The notes under the pieces: model-generated
What the model saw: only the letters and a program-made list of their open reading frames with translations
The model's database searches: none
Told to the model about the DNA's origin: nothing
Assembly: GCA_022432975.1 (NCBI GenBank)
Contig: CM039511.1
Coordinates: 26,341,153 to 26,405,152, forward strand
Origin: Begonia masoniana
Lineage: Eukaryota > Streptophyta > Magnoliopsida > Cucurbitales > Begoniaceae
Length of the DNA stretch: 64,000 bases
Direction: 5' to 3'
Made by a program: the position numbers and the translations under genes
Part shown: in pieces, positions 1-9,988 of the stretch
Layout of the letters: each line of letters opens with the position of its first letter
Numbering within the stretch: the first letter of the stretch is position 1

Positions 1-1322
1 CGTCCCTTAATCGAGTAGAGGATGTATAACATTGGGAGGATTGATCCCACTCCCAAGGGAACCGAGGGATCAGTTCAGTTTATGAATGAATGTGAATGCA
101 ACTGAGATGATAAAGTAGAAATTGCATGTTTAGGAATTTATGTTTCAGCATTTCATTTCATTACTGCTTTACTTACTTAGCATTAGGCTAATAGATGAGT
201 TTTGTGATGTAGGTGTTGAGGATACTGCAGGTGATTTTTCTGAGTGCACAGATGAATAGATGAGGTTGGAGGAGTACATTCATGTTTCGGCCTGGTAAAC
301 TGATGAGGCGGATTAACTGGTGTCAGTGGATGGGAAAGTTTAGTGAACCATGATTCAATTTGAGTATGTCGAGAGTTCTTATGAAAATGGTAGTTTTAAT
401 ATTTTGAAATACATTTGAGACCTTTCTGATATTAATACTTTGTTGGCTTTAAAAGTAGTTTCTACCAAATTCTGGAGTAATATACGGATTTAAGTAGTTT
501 TGAATGTTCTTTTGCAAATGCTCAAATTCTTTTGGTAGTCAGAGCTTTCCCTGTGTAGAGAGAAAATGCTCGATGAGCTGCTATATAAAGTTGTTGTTCT
601 GTTGACTATCGGAAGATGTCTTCAGTAAAGCCATCGGATGATGTCTTCAGTAAAGTCATCGGATGATGTCTTCAGTGGAAGCCATCGGAAGATATAAGTA
701 GAAAATTTTTCGTTTGTAACCGGATGATGTCGAGTATTTTATCCATCGGATGATGAAGGTAAAAGTCTTTTGTCGTTTTGTAACTGGATGATGTCAAGTA
801 TTTTAACTACCGGAAGATGTGAGTAAGTATAGTTGTCATTTTGCGATCGGCTGAAGTTGGAAGAGTGATTCTTCTGGCTGACGTCATCGGCTGAAGTTGG
901 AAGAGTGATTCTTCCGGCTGATGTCATCGGCTGAAGTTTGAAGAGTGATTCTTCAGGCTGACGTCATCGGTGGAAGTCCTCCGTTTTGTTTCTGCCCATT
1001 TTCGTTGACTCTGATCAGCGGATGATGTGGTTGACTTTTATGATCTTCAAGCATTTCATACTTAAGCTTTCATCTCTTCTGGCCGAATTATTTCTCAATA
1101 TTTTAACCGATTCTTTTAAAATTGTTTTACAGTTTTTTTAACTCTATTTTCGTTCAAAAAAAAAAATTTTTTGCTGCTAGTTTTAAAATTTTGAGGCTTT
1201 AGCAAATTCCAAAATTTTGATTTTTGAGCGAAGATTTTTTTTTTTAGAAATTAGTCAAATTTTCTTGGTCCTGTTCTGTGTTATGTGTAACGAACTGAGT
1301 TTGGAAAACTCGGGGTGTTACA
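1..1322 (+). mobile_element. LTR A1, 3' part of a plus-strand LTR (left end outside window)
   Basis: The segment ends in GGGGTGTTACA at 1322, the usual 3' terminus of LTRs here, and directly abuts minus-strand gag codons, so it is an insertion into that gag. It contains the AGCATTAGGCT block, an acceptor-like GATGTAG followed by GTG near 213-219, and downstream an array based on ATCGGATGATG. The end resembles the reverse complement of LTR A2 at 2542, so the two are related. Whether this is a solo LTR or one end of a full element cannot be seen; the expected TSD would begin CGCAG at 1323. Confidence 0.8.
605..985 (+). repeat. ATCGG-based tandem repeats in LTR A1
   Basis: First come about 25-bp units containing ATCGGATGATGTCTTCAG (about 606-690), then looser ATCGGATGATG/ATCGGAAGATG repeats. 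Then follow three exact-length 40-bp units at 846-885, 886-925 and 926-965. Each 40-bp unit contains the short inverted repeat GGAAGAGTGATTCTTCC or a close variant. The short ORFs across it are repeat artefacts. Confidence 0.85.
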
Positions 1323-2394
1323 CGCAGGCTGATCATCATCACTCGACTCCATCACGGAGAATATCCTCTGCTTTATCTTAGCAGGGCCACTCTTAAAAGC
1401 TGGACAGTCCCTGTTAACATGACCAACCTTATTACAGTTATAGCATCGGATGACCTTGGGCTTCGGGCAATCCCTGAAACTGTGCCCAACTTCTTCACAG
1501 TTGAAACATTTTCCCGACCCAAATCTGCACTCTCCCAGGTGATTCTTCAAACATATCAGCCATTGGGGAAACTTCCTAGCATTCTGTACTTTCTTTCCTG
1601 CTCCCTGACTACCCCTGGCCTTCACTGGGCCTCTTCATCCCACTCTGTTGGTGTGGCTGAACAAACTTTCGTGGGGCTTCTATTGCTCCAGTACACTTCA
1701 TTTCTGCTTCTTTCACTTCCAATGTCGTGGACACAACTTCACCGTAAGACAAACCTTTAATACTCGAAAACTTGACTCCTCTATAAATCTCTGGCTTCAT
1801 TCCATGCACAAATTGAAACAGCTTATCCTCATTCTTGTGAACAAGATGTCCAGCAAACCTGGACAGGGACTCAAACTGTCTATTGTACTCAGACACGGAC
1901 CCCGTCTGCTTCAAGTTCAGGAACTCCACCTTCTTTGCGGTCTGGACGGTGCTGTTAAAGTATTTCTCATAAAAAGTCTCCTTGAATTGTGTCCAAGACA
2001 TTGCCAGCACATCAGTGGTGGTCTCCATTGTTTCCCACAAAAGTTGAGCATCCCCAGCCAAATGAAACGTTGCCAAAGTGACTTTGTCTCCTTCTCCAAT
2101 GTTGGCACATCTGAACATACTCTCAATCTTCCTAAGCCATCCCTCAGCAACAACCGGATAGGATGACTGTCCATCAAACGTGGGCGGTTATAATCTTCAG
2201 AATCTGTCTCCCGATTGCTCATTGTTGGAACACGAGTTGGCACTCCCTTACACATCTCGGTTCAGAAGCAGTCCCAATTGTTCAGACTGCTGACGTACCA
2301 AAGCTGTTAGCTCCCTAATCACACTAGGATCCTCCTTAATTCTCAAATTTGGCATCTCTCTCGTTACTCTCGGTCTTCCTGGTCGTCTAGCCAT
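1323..2394 (-). pseudogene. gag: Broken Ty3/gypsy gag, 3' end cut by LTR A1
   Basis: Read on the minus strand, gag starts at the ATG at 2394 (MARRPGRPRV), runs 48 codons to an in-frame TAA at 2248-2250, and continues in other frames. The 1609-2118 segment carries the capsid-like gag domain (motifs LSRFAGHLV, FVHGMKPEI). The 1323-1625 segment carries a degenerate Cys pair and two CCHC knuckles, CFNCEEVGHSFRDC and CYNCNKVGHVNRDC. At least two frame changes and one stop make it non-functional. The reading ends at DDQPA, where related elements continue into protease, exactly at the A1 LTR terminus. Gag would form the virus-like particle in the cytoplasm. No pol is present in the window. Confidence 0.9.
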
Positions 2395-2406
2395 TTTGCT
2401 ATAATC

Positions 2407-2466
2407 CTAAACAAGGTTAAATATTCTCATAAATATCTAGCAACTAGGATTAACATAAACACTCAC
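2407..2466 (-). other. Intron-like segment between PBS and gag (60 nt), element A
   Basis: On the minus strand a donor CAACT followed by GTGAGT starts at 2466, and an acceptor TTTAG ends at 2407, 13 nt before the gag ATG. The same CAACT donor and pre-ATG acceptor recur in elements C, G, H and J with lengths of 63-68 nt. Splicing is inferred, not shown. Confidence 0.55.
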
Positions 2467-2526
2467 AGTTGTTGGAGTACTCCTATGCGACGATCGGTAC
2501 TGATGAGTAATATTTTGAACTAAATG

Positions 2527-2538
2527 TCTGTGATACCA
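2527..2538 (-). other. Primer-binding site, tRNA-iMet type, element A
   Basis: The minus strand reads TGGTATCACAGA, one mismatch from the TGGTATCAGAG(C) core seen in C, G, H, J and E. It sits 3 nt inside the LTR boundary at 2542, as expected for priming of minus-strand DNA synthesis. Confidence 0.85.
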
Positions 2539-2819
2539 AACTGTAACTCCCCGAATTATTCTTTTACCCGGTTTGCTACTCATAACGCTGAACAGAATTA
2601 AGACAATCTGGGAAGATTTTAAAACTTTACTCAACGGTCAAAATTTGATATTTATTTTAAAAAAAATTAAAACTTGCAGCGGAAAATCATTTGTGTAAAA
2701 CAGGGTTAAAACAAAACACTAAAACAATACTTATATAACAATTAAAATAATAGAAACAATCGGCTAAAGGAACCGAGGGCATAATGGTGTTGAATATTTA
2801 AATGTCTTACATTTGAACA

Positions 2820-3044
2820 CATCTTCCGCTAAATAGTATCAGTGGTAGAAGCAGAAACTGAAGGCATCTTTTACTAAATAGTTTCAGCGGTAGAAGCAGA
2901 AACAGAAGACATCTTCTGCTAAATAGTCTCAGCGGTAGAAGCAGAAACAGAAGGCATATTCCGCTAAATAGTCTCAGCGGTAGAAGCAGAAACAGAAGGC
3001 ATCTTCTGCTAAATAGTCTCAACGGCAGAAGCAGAAATAGAAGG
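2820..3044 (-). repeat. 45-bp tandem array in LTR A2 (5 copies)
   Basis: Five consecutive 45-bp units start at 2820, each containing CATCTTCTGCTAAATAG or a close variant, followed by CAGCGGTAGAAGCAGAAAC. The array lies downstream of the LTR intron-2 acceptor, the same position as the ATCGG arrays of A1, D and L. Because 45 is divisible by three it keeps a frame open by chance. Confidence 0.9.
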
Positions 3045-3639
3045 CATCTTCTGATTTTGAATATCCACTGATCACCTCTGCCGAACGACATCTGTTGATC
3101 GACATCTTCCGATCACATCTGCCGAACGACAACATCACAACACATTAACCATTACACTCTAAACAAATGAACAACTCTGACTACTAAAAGAACTTATAAA
3201 TTTTACTGTAATCATTCAAAACAACTTGACTCCATGAAATGCTCGAAATCCAGTAACAACCACAGTTAAAATCAACAATGTATCACTATCAGAGTAACTA
3301 AAGAAAAGAAAATAAACATAACAGAAATATTAAAACAACTACTGTCATAAAAATTCTCAGCACGCTTCGACAAAACATCTATCCATATAAACTTCTCATA
3401 TTGACATTAGTTAAACCGCCTCATCAGAGCACCAAACCGTGGTATAGACGTGCTCCATTAACTTCACCTATCCTTCTATAAGCTCAGAGAAATCACCTGT
3501 TGAAACCTCAGCACCTACATCAAAAAACTCATCTATTAGCCTAATGCTAAATAAGTAGAGTAAATATGAAATGAAACGCTAGATTTATAAATCCTAATCA
3601 TGCAGTTTCTACTTTCACATCTCAGTTGCATTTGTGTTC

Positions 3640-3850
3640 GTTCTCTGATCTGATCTTTTTGTTCGATGGGAAGTGGATCAGTTTTCCCAAAGTCATACAT
3701 CCTCCTACTAGATTAAGGGGCGGATTAATTCCCTTAATAGCTGATCTGATCCTTCTATTCGATGGGAGGTGGATCAATTTTCCCAAAGTCATACATCCTC
3801 TTACTCGATTAAGGGGCGGATTAGTTTCCTTAATAGCTGATCTGATACAA
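3640..3850 (-). repeat. Two about 107-bp direct repeats within the intron-2 region of LTR A2
   Basis: Two adjacent copies of a block containing TTCGATGGGAGGTGGATCA and CCCAAAGTCATACATCCTC differ at a few bases. They lie between the donor at 3999 and the acceptor at 3515. Confidence 0.75.
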
Positions 3851-4403
3851 ATTTTGTTCTTACCTTACCATGCCCTTACATGTAAATTTATTTTCGTATT
3901 CATTCAAAACATGATGCATGACATACTGAAAACATTCAAACATGCATTAACCTACTGTTTTGTGATGTAGGCCTGAAGGCACACACATACTCCACTTACT
4001 TGGTTTCCTAGAAAAGCTTGGTTGCAAACTACTTCCGGTTTTGCTCAAACCTAAAACCGTAGACAGAGTATTAGTTATATCTTTGCTAAACTTCATTCTA
4101 AACTATCCAGAAATCTAAGAAAACTAGTTGGAAGCTATGTTCCTCGAGCATTCCCGATTCATCACAAAAACCCGAACTCAGCTCTCACTCAAAGCATTCC
4201 TAAAACGCTCATTATACTGTAAGCAAATCATCAAATGTATATCCTATATTCATCATAAATTATCAGCAAAAAAAAATCAAGGAAGAACTTACCTAAGTTG
4301 AAGAAGATTTGGAGAGAAAAAAAAAATCGCCAGAGGAATCTGCTGAGCTGAGTTGAAAAAGGAAAGTGATGAAAACAATGGCGGCTATCCTTCACTAAAC
4401 CTT

Positions 4404-4412
4404 CTATTTATA
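4404..4412 (-). promoter_or_regulatory. TATA box of LTR A2
   Basis: The minus strand reads TATAAATAG about 115 bp inside the LTR start at 4526 and about 110 bp upstream of the first donor-like site at 4292, the layout expected for U3 and the start of the transcript. Confidence 0.65.
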
Positions 4413-4526
4413 TCACATGTTTTACAAATTACACTTATGCTCTTGACTGACAAACTTTAACCTATTTAAGCAACCAATCAAAATCACTTAATTCCTTAAA
4501 ATAAAAACCACATACCGGTTGCTACA

Positions 4527-5819
4527 GATATCTTCGATTTAGCTAATAGATGTGGCTCGGGTCAAACTCCTGTTTTGATAACTATGGTTCGAATTCTTTG
4601 ATTGGGGTCTTAGTTTCGTATTTTATTCTTGAATCGAAAATGCATTCCTTTGAACTATTCCGGTTGTTGGTGGGTCTTAGATTTGATAATATCAGGGGTT
4701 CGCATCAACTCTCAAGAAGTAAGTTGGAGAGCTTTCTCTTCCAAAGAAGCCAAGAAACAGAAGAAGTGTAGCCGTAGCATTCCTTGGACTAGCATGCATT
4801 CTCAAGTGCATAACTTTTCACCCCCTTTCAATCTTTCCTTGATTTTTTGAGGTTATTCTTTCAACATCAAGAGTGAAAGGCTATCATAATTGCAGCCTCA
4901 TTGGAGCTAGATTGACAAAGTTGTGATCATTATTTACCCTTTTCTCTAAGGCTATCTTCAAGGCTGAGGCATTTTGTGTTCTAAGCTTCTTTCCATCCTT
5001 TGAAGCACATCAGAGTTGATGTTTGTATCCACATTCACCGAGGCACATTAAGGATAAGTTTTATATTTGAGTAATGGTTTTGTGCATATTTTGGTTAATC
5101 TTTATTCTAAGAATTAGGTATCAAAGGCAAGGTATGATGTAAAAATGGAGGAAGTGGGGCATGATGCAGATGACCTCGAATGAACAAGCAGACTTTTGAG
5201 ATGCAAAAGTATCTCAGGGCTGGGCGATCGAAATTGAGTATGGACTTTTCATGAATAATAGTGGCAGAATCGTCTTGGTAGTGAGATTCTGAATCAAAAG
5301 GTAGATGCCTAGAACTAATTATTAGAAGACTATAGGTGCAGGATCGGGCATCTAGGATAGAAGAGCTGCGATTAGCACACAAAAAGTTGCTTTGAAACAT
5401 GAGGATTTTTTGACCTCGACTGATGAAGACTAAAATTGAAGGGTAGGCAGAGAATTGGTTGAAAGAGGGTACACATTGGTCATAAAGTTGTCTTATACAA
5501 CTTTCTACTCCAAAAGACTATCGATCGAAAATGGCACTCAAACTTGCTAGATTGTAAGATTCCACAACTTCATAGATGAGTCAATTTAAAGAATGAAATA
5601 GGGAAATTGTGTTAGGGAGCTAATTTGTTCGACTTTCACAAATGACTAAGGAATTTGACACAAAACAATCAATTGGCAAATGTGGGTTTTGCTTGAAGCA
5701 AGAACAAATATTGGATAACGTTTTTAATTAATTAAAAGTCCTTGCCCAACTCTCTAAAAGGAGCTTAAATACCCTTCACAATTAGGGCTTATGTCTAAAA
5801 TGAAAATACCAAAAATGCC
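4527..5819. other. Base-level sequence, no gene recognised
   Basis: Short unrelated ORFs only (longest 97 codons at 5107-5400, minus). None has a recognisable motif. Several stretches read as decayed coding or repeat DNA. This is the target into which element A (right end 4526) and LTR B were inserted. Confidence 0.5.
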
Positions 5820-5876
5820 CTTACAAACATAACACATACTTGGCTAGAACATGCTCTAGCTGAGTGACACCAACAC
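5820..5876 (+). repeat. Left copy of a 56/57-bp direct repeat flanking LTR B
   Basis: It starts CTTACAAACATAACACATAC and ends GACACCAACAC. The right copy at 20785-20840 begins immediately after the LTR terminus GACGTTACA. The copies differ at three to four positions. This is far longer than the 5-6 bp TSDs elsewhere in the window. Confidence 0.85.
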
Positions 5877-7145
5877 CCGAGAAATTTTCTCAACGTGAAT
5901 TACCTTAGATTAGAGTATGTATGGGAGCATAACAAGGACCTTAGAAATTATTATAAGTATATGAGCTAGAAAGTGGAGATGGTAGAGAAAACAAAGGAAT
6001 AAATAGTTGTTGGATGAATTGTTGTTTAATTAAATAAAAAGAAGTAAAAGTGAGGGAAAATGAGATAGAAAAAGAGTGAATGAATGGTGGCTTTCACGTG
6101 AGAGGAAGAAGGAAAAGGGGGGAGGAGGAAACTTGAAATTTCTTAAGTTGAGTGGTGGATTTGAGAAAGATTAAAGTTAAAGTTTTAAAAAGTGAGAATT
6201 GAAGGAGTAAAAGACAAAATTTTTGTCTTCCTCTCCCTCTCCATTTCGTGGCAGCCATGGGAGAGCATGGGAGAGCTTCCCCTTCCTCCTTTCTTCAAAT
6301 TGCATCAAAGATCAAGGTAAGATTTTAGTTAGGTTTTGTGTTTGATGCTTACTTTTAGTGATTGTTAGAGTTTTTAGTGAATTTGGTGGGTTTTGGTGAT
6401 GTTTATGAAACCCTAATGTATTAATCCAAAAATTCCTCTTTCTTTTTGTGTTTTATTGCTAATTTGGAAGCTTAAGCATGTTTTTGAATGGAATAGGTGG
6501 ATTATATAGGAAGATTAAAGGTTTAGTCAATTTAGTGGAAAAATTGGAAAATTGAACTCATGTAGCCGGTTCTATTTTTGTGAAATCTGATCGGCTGTGA
6601 TGTTTGGTTTTCAAAATAAATTATGGCATTGGGTAGTAGACATGTAGAGGTTTACATAAAGTATTGGAGCGTTTAAATACGATAAAAAATGAGTGAGTTA
6701 TGGCGATTGAAGATAGGGCAATGTAAATGGGTAGATTTCAGGATTTTGGGTTTAAGGTTGTAATGTTAGTTTGGTTTGTTATTAGAATTGGAGTAGGCAA
6801 CCCTTAGAAATTCTTTGATGATTTCTAAGTTAATTATGTGAATGTGGTAGGTTGACGAGTGAGCAATTGACGCGGCCAAAGCGAGTAAGTACGTTACGGG
6901 GAATCCAGGTAAGTAGCAGATGTTTGTGTTTTGCCTTCGGGCCTATATCATTGAACGATATGGTTTGTTTGATTGCTTGCTTGGTTGTGTTGTGTGGTGT
7001 AGGTTGAGCATTTGTATTGGCATGCATCATGTTTTCAAACTACGAAAAATGAGTTTTTAGCATGATTTTGAAATGTGTGCATGAAACGTAAAAAGATAAG
7101 AAGAACTGCAACTTGATCTCGAGTAGAGCTGCCTCGTCAGGATTT
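5877..7145 (+). mobile_element. LTR B, first part (plus strand), interrupted by LTR D
   Basis: It begins CCGAGAAATTTTCTC. The expected TG terminus is not present in standard form, so the 5' end looks truncated or fused to the flanking repeat. A donor AAG followed by GTAAGA lies at 6317. An acceptor GTGGTAG ends at 6850, with a second AG at 6863. A donor CCAG followed by GTAAGT lies at 6909, giving a 45-nt (6864-6908) or 58-nt short exon. The sequence stops at the D terminus and resumes at 19445. No PBS follows the LTR, so B is solo or truncated. Confidence 0.75.
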
Positions 7146-7346
7146 TGTAACTTCCCCGGAAGGATCGTCACAAAATTCATGACTTTCTTAAGCATTTAAT
7201 TCTTATTACTCACACTCTATTCATTTTTGATAATATATTTTTTTTGAAACATAACTTAGCTCAAGATGTCATGCACGATTCAATAGGCATCGCTCGGCAG
7301 AGGAGTACATTATACATCTGCCGGCGGGCAGGGTAAAATGCTCCAT

Positions 7347-8346
7347 ATCTACCGGTCACTAGATGACAAAATAACACTCTCATCATCCGATAGCTTAAAC
7401 GCACTACATCTACCGGTCACTAGATGACAAAATAACACTCTCATCATCCGATAGCTTAAACGCACTACATCTACCGGTCACTAGATGACAAAATAACACT
7501 CTCATCATCCGATAGCTTAAACGCACTACATCTACCGGTCACTAGATGACAAAATAACACTCTCATCATCCGATAGCTTAAACGCACTACATCTACCGGT
7601 CACTAGATGACAAAATAACACTCTCATCATCCGATAGCTTAAACGCACTACATCTACCGGTCACTAGATGACAAAATAACACTCTCATCATCCGATAGCT
7701 TAAACGCACTACATCTACCGGTCACTAGATGACAAAATAACACTCTCATCATCCGATAGCTTAAACGCACTACATCTACCGGTCACTAGATGACAAAATA
7801 ACACTCTCATCATCCGATAGCTTAAACGCACTACATCTACCGGTCACTAGATGACAAAATAACACTCTCATCATCCGATAGCTTAAACGCACTACATCTA
7901 CCGGTCACTAGATGACAAAATAACACTCTCATCATCCGATAGCTTAAACGCACTACATCTACCGATCACTAGATGACAAAATAACACTCTCATCATCCGA
8001 TAGCTTAAACGCACTACATCTACCGATCACTAGATGACAAAATAACACTCTCATCATCCGATAGCTTAAACGCACTACATCTACCGGTCACTAGATGACA
8101 AAATAACACTCTCATCATCCGATAGCTTAAACGCACTACATCTACCGGTCACTAGATGACAAAATAACACTCTCATCATCCGATAGCTTAAACGCACTAC
8201 ATCTACCGGTCACTAGATGACAAAATAACACTCTCATCATCCGATAGCTTAAACGCACTACATCTACCGGTCACTAGATGACAAAATAACACTCTCATCA
8301 TCCGATAGCTTAAACGCACTACATCTACCGGTCACTAGATGACAAA
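7347..8346 (-). repeat. 61-bp tandem array, about 16.4 nearly identical copies, in LTR D
   Basis: The plus-strand unit contains CTACCGGTCACTAGATGACA and TCATCATCCGATAGC. About sixteen consecutive copies are nearly identical; the only variant I see is CCGATCAC for CCGGTCAC, in two copies near 7963 and 8024. The minus strand carries ATCGGATGATG, the motif also repeated in A1 and L. Near-identity implies recent expansion or homogenisation. Confidence 0.95.
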
Positions 8347-8560
8347 CAAGCATGGAGTTAAATCTTCCTATAGAGAAAGATTTCATACCGATCGTCACGT
8401 GAGACTCGCGTGACTCACTTATCACCGCCTAATAGAGGACATCGTCCGGTGAGCACGAGCTTAACACGTGACCTTTTAAAATTTCACTAGATAGGAGATA
8501 TCATCCAATGGGCACGTGCATCACTCGTGGTTCGTTTAACCTCGTTCAGCATCAGCAATA

Positions 8561-9105
8561 CACTACACATACCGGTCACTAGACGACAAATAACATCTTC
8601 ATCATCTGGTGACTTTAATACACTACATCTACCGATCACTAGATGACAAAATAACACTCCCATCATCCGATAGCTTAAGTGCACTACATCTACCGATCAC
8701 TAGACGACAAAATAACACTCTCATCCTCCGATAGCTTAAACGCACTACATCTACCGATCACTAGATGACAAAATAACACTCCCATCAACCGATAGCTTAA
8801 ACGCACTACATCTACCGGTCACTAGATGACAAAATAACACTCTCATCATCCGATAGCTTAAATGCATTACATCTACCGATCACTAGATGACAAAATAACA
8901 CTCTCATCATCCGATAGCTTAAACGCACTACATCTACCGATCACTAGTTGACAAAATAACACTCCCATCAACCGATAGCTTAAACGCACTACATCTACCG
9001 GTCACTAGATGACAAAATAACATTCTCATCATCCGATAGCTTAAACGCACTACATCTACAGATCACTAGATGACAAAATAACACTCTTATCATCCGATAG
9101 CGTAA
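8561..9105 (-). repeat. Second, diverged block of the 61-bp repeat in LTR D
   Basis: About nine copies of the same 61-bp unit carry many substitutions (CCATCAACCG, AGACGAC, TAGTTGAC). About 215 bp of non-array LTR containing CACGTG-rich sequence (8347-8560) separates it from the homogeneous block. Confidence 0.9.
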
Positions 9106-9580
9106 CCTTCATTGACTTCAAACTTCAATGGCATAACATTCATATTAATGAAAATCAGTAACTCACCCAGAATTCATATAGCAGAAGACTTAAACAAACA
9201 GACCAACCAATGCTCCTTAAAATTATTTCCAGGGTCAGTGGTCAACAGACATCTTTAAAAGAAGACTCAATATTATAAAATAGACTCACCCTACTTAAAC
9301 TATCATATTCATTATCATAATTAAAATCGTAAAAACATTAACCAGAGGTCTCATTTGCCATCCAGCCACAGATTTGCTCCCTGAACACCTTCCAGCAACC
9401 GAGCTTAGACATCCTCATTAACTTTGAGATCCTCACCTGAAAACTCGTCACCTACATCATAAGGTTTAAACTATAAGCCTAATGCTTAGTAAGGAATGCA
9501 GTACTAATAAGTATGCATGAATGCTCATTTTGAGAAAACAAATGCTCATGAATCTTTTCTTATTCATATTCATACTCAAG

Positions 9581-9770
9581 TCTTCATCCTTGTTCATCAT
9601 TTATATTCATTGTTCATAATCATCATTCATATACATCATTCATATTCATCGTTCATATTCATTGTTCATAATCATCATTCATATACATCATTCATATTCA
9701 TCGTTCATATTCATTGTTCATAATCATCATTCATATACATCATTCATGTTCATCGTTCATATTCTTCGTT
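9581..9770 (+). repeat. 52-bp minisatellite in the intron-2 region of LTR D
   Basis: Units starting TGTTCATAATCATCATTCAT occur at 9611, 9663 and 9715, exactly 52 bp apart and built from CATTCATAT-like submotifs. An ORF over the array is an artefact. Confidence 0.85.
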
Positions 9771-9988
9771 CACGTTGTGTGGATTAAGGGAGGATTTGTA
9801 CCGGTAAAGGGGGTTTGACAGTGAGAGTGCATATAGTTCCTTTGCGGGTCGTATCATGGTCCTTCTTTTGGACAGTGACATACGCCAAACCGCCCCCAAC
9901 CCTTGCTTAATTCATGTTGCATAAGTTTTATATTCTTATCTTGTTCATGAGAAAGTATACTCTTAAAATATTTTCATATGCATAAAAC

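Larger units (their letters stand above)
2542..4526 (-). mobile_element. LTR A2, 5' LTR of the minus-strand element A
   Basis: On the minus strand it begins TGTAGCAACCGG at 4526 and ends GGGGAGTTACA at 2542 (1985 bp), directly followed by the PBS and gag. A TATA box TATAAATAG lies at 4404-4412. Splice-like signals in order are a donor GTAAGT at 4292, an acceptor ending 4051, a 51-nt exon 4000-4050, a donor GTAAGT at 3999, and an acceptor TGATGTAG ending 3515. Downstream is a 45-bp tandem array. The other LTR is not in the window. The flank GATAT at 4527-4531 is the candidate TSD. Confidence 0.88.
7146..9988 (-). mobile_element. Solo LTR D, part 1 (3' portion of a minus-strand LTR)
   Basis: The terminus TGTAACTTCCCCGG starts at 7146, preceded by GATTT (7141-7145). 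The other terminus, GGGTGTTACA at 19439, is followed by GATTT (19440-19444). The perfect TSD and absence of an internal region identify a solo LTR of about 3.74 kb after removing the nested element C. The intron-2 acceptor-like TTATGATGTAG ends at 9452 (minus strand), and the tandem arrays lie downstream of it. Confidence 0.92.

Noticed and set aside
2807..3091. 94-aa Leu/Phe-rich repetitive ORF that looks membrane-like
   Set aside because: Translation of the 45-bp tandem array; frame kept because 45 is a multiple of three.
5107..5400. 97-aa minus-strand ORF in base-level sequence
   Set aside because: No recognised motif or gene structure. The plus strand is broken by many stops, so I leave the region unassigned.
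7347..9105. Regular repeats that could suggest a CRISPR array
   Set aside because: The repeats are head-to-tail without unique spacers and lie in a plant LTR; this is a minisatellite.
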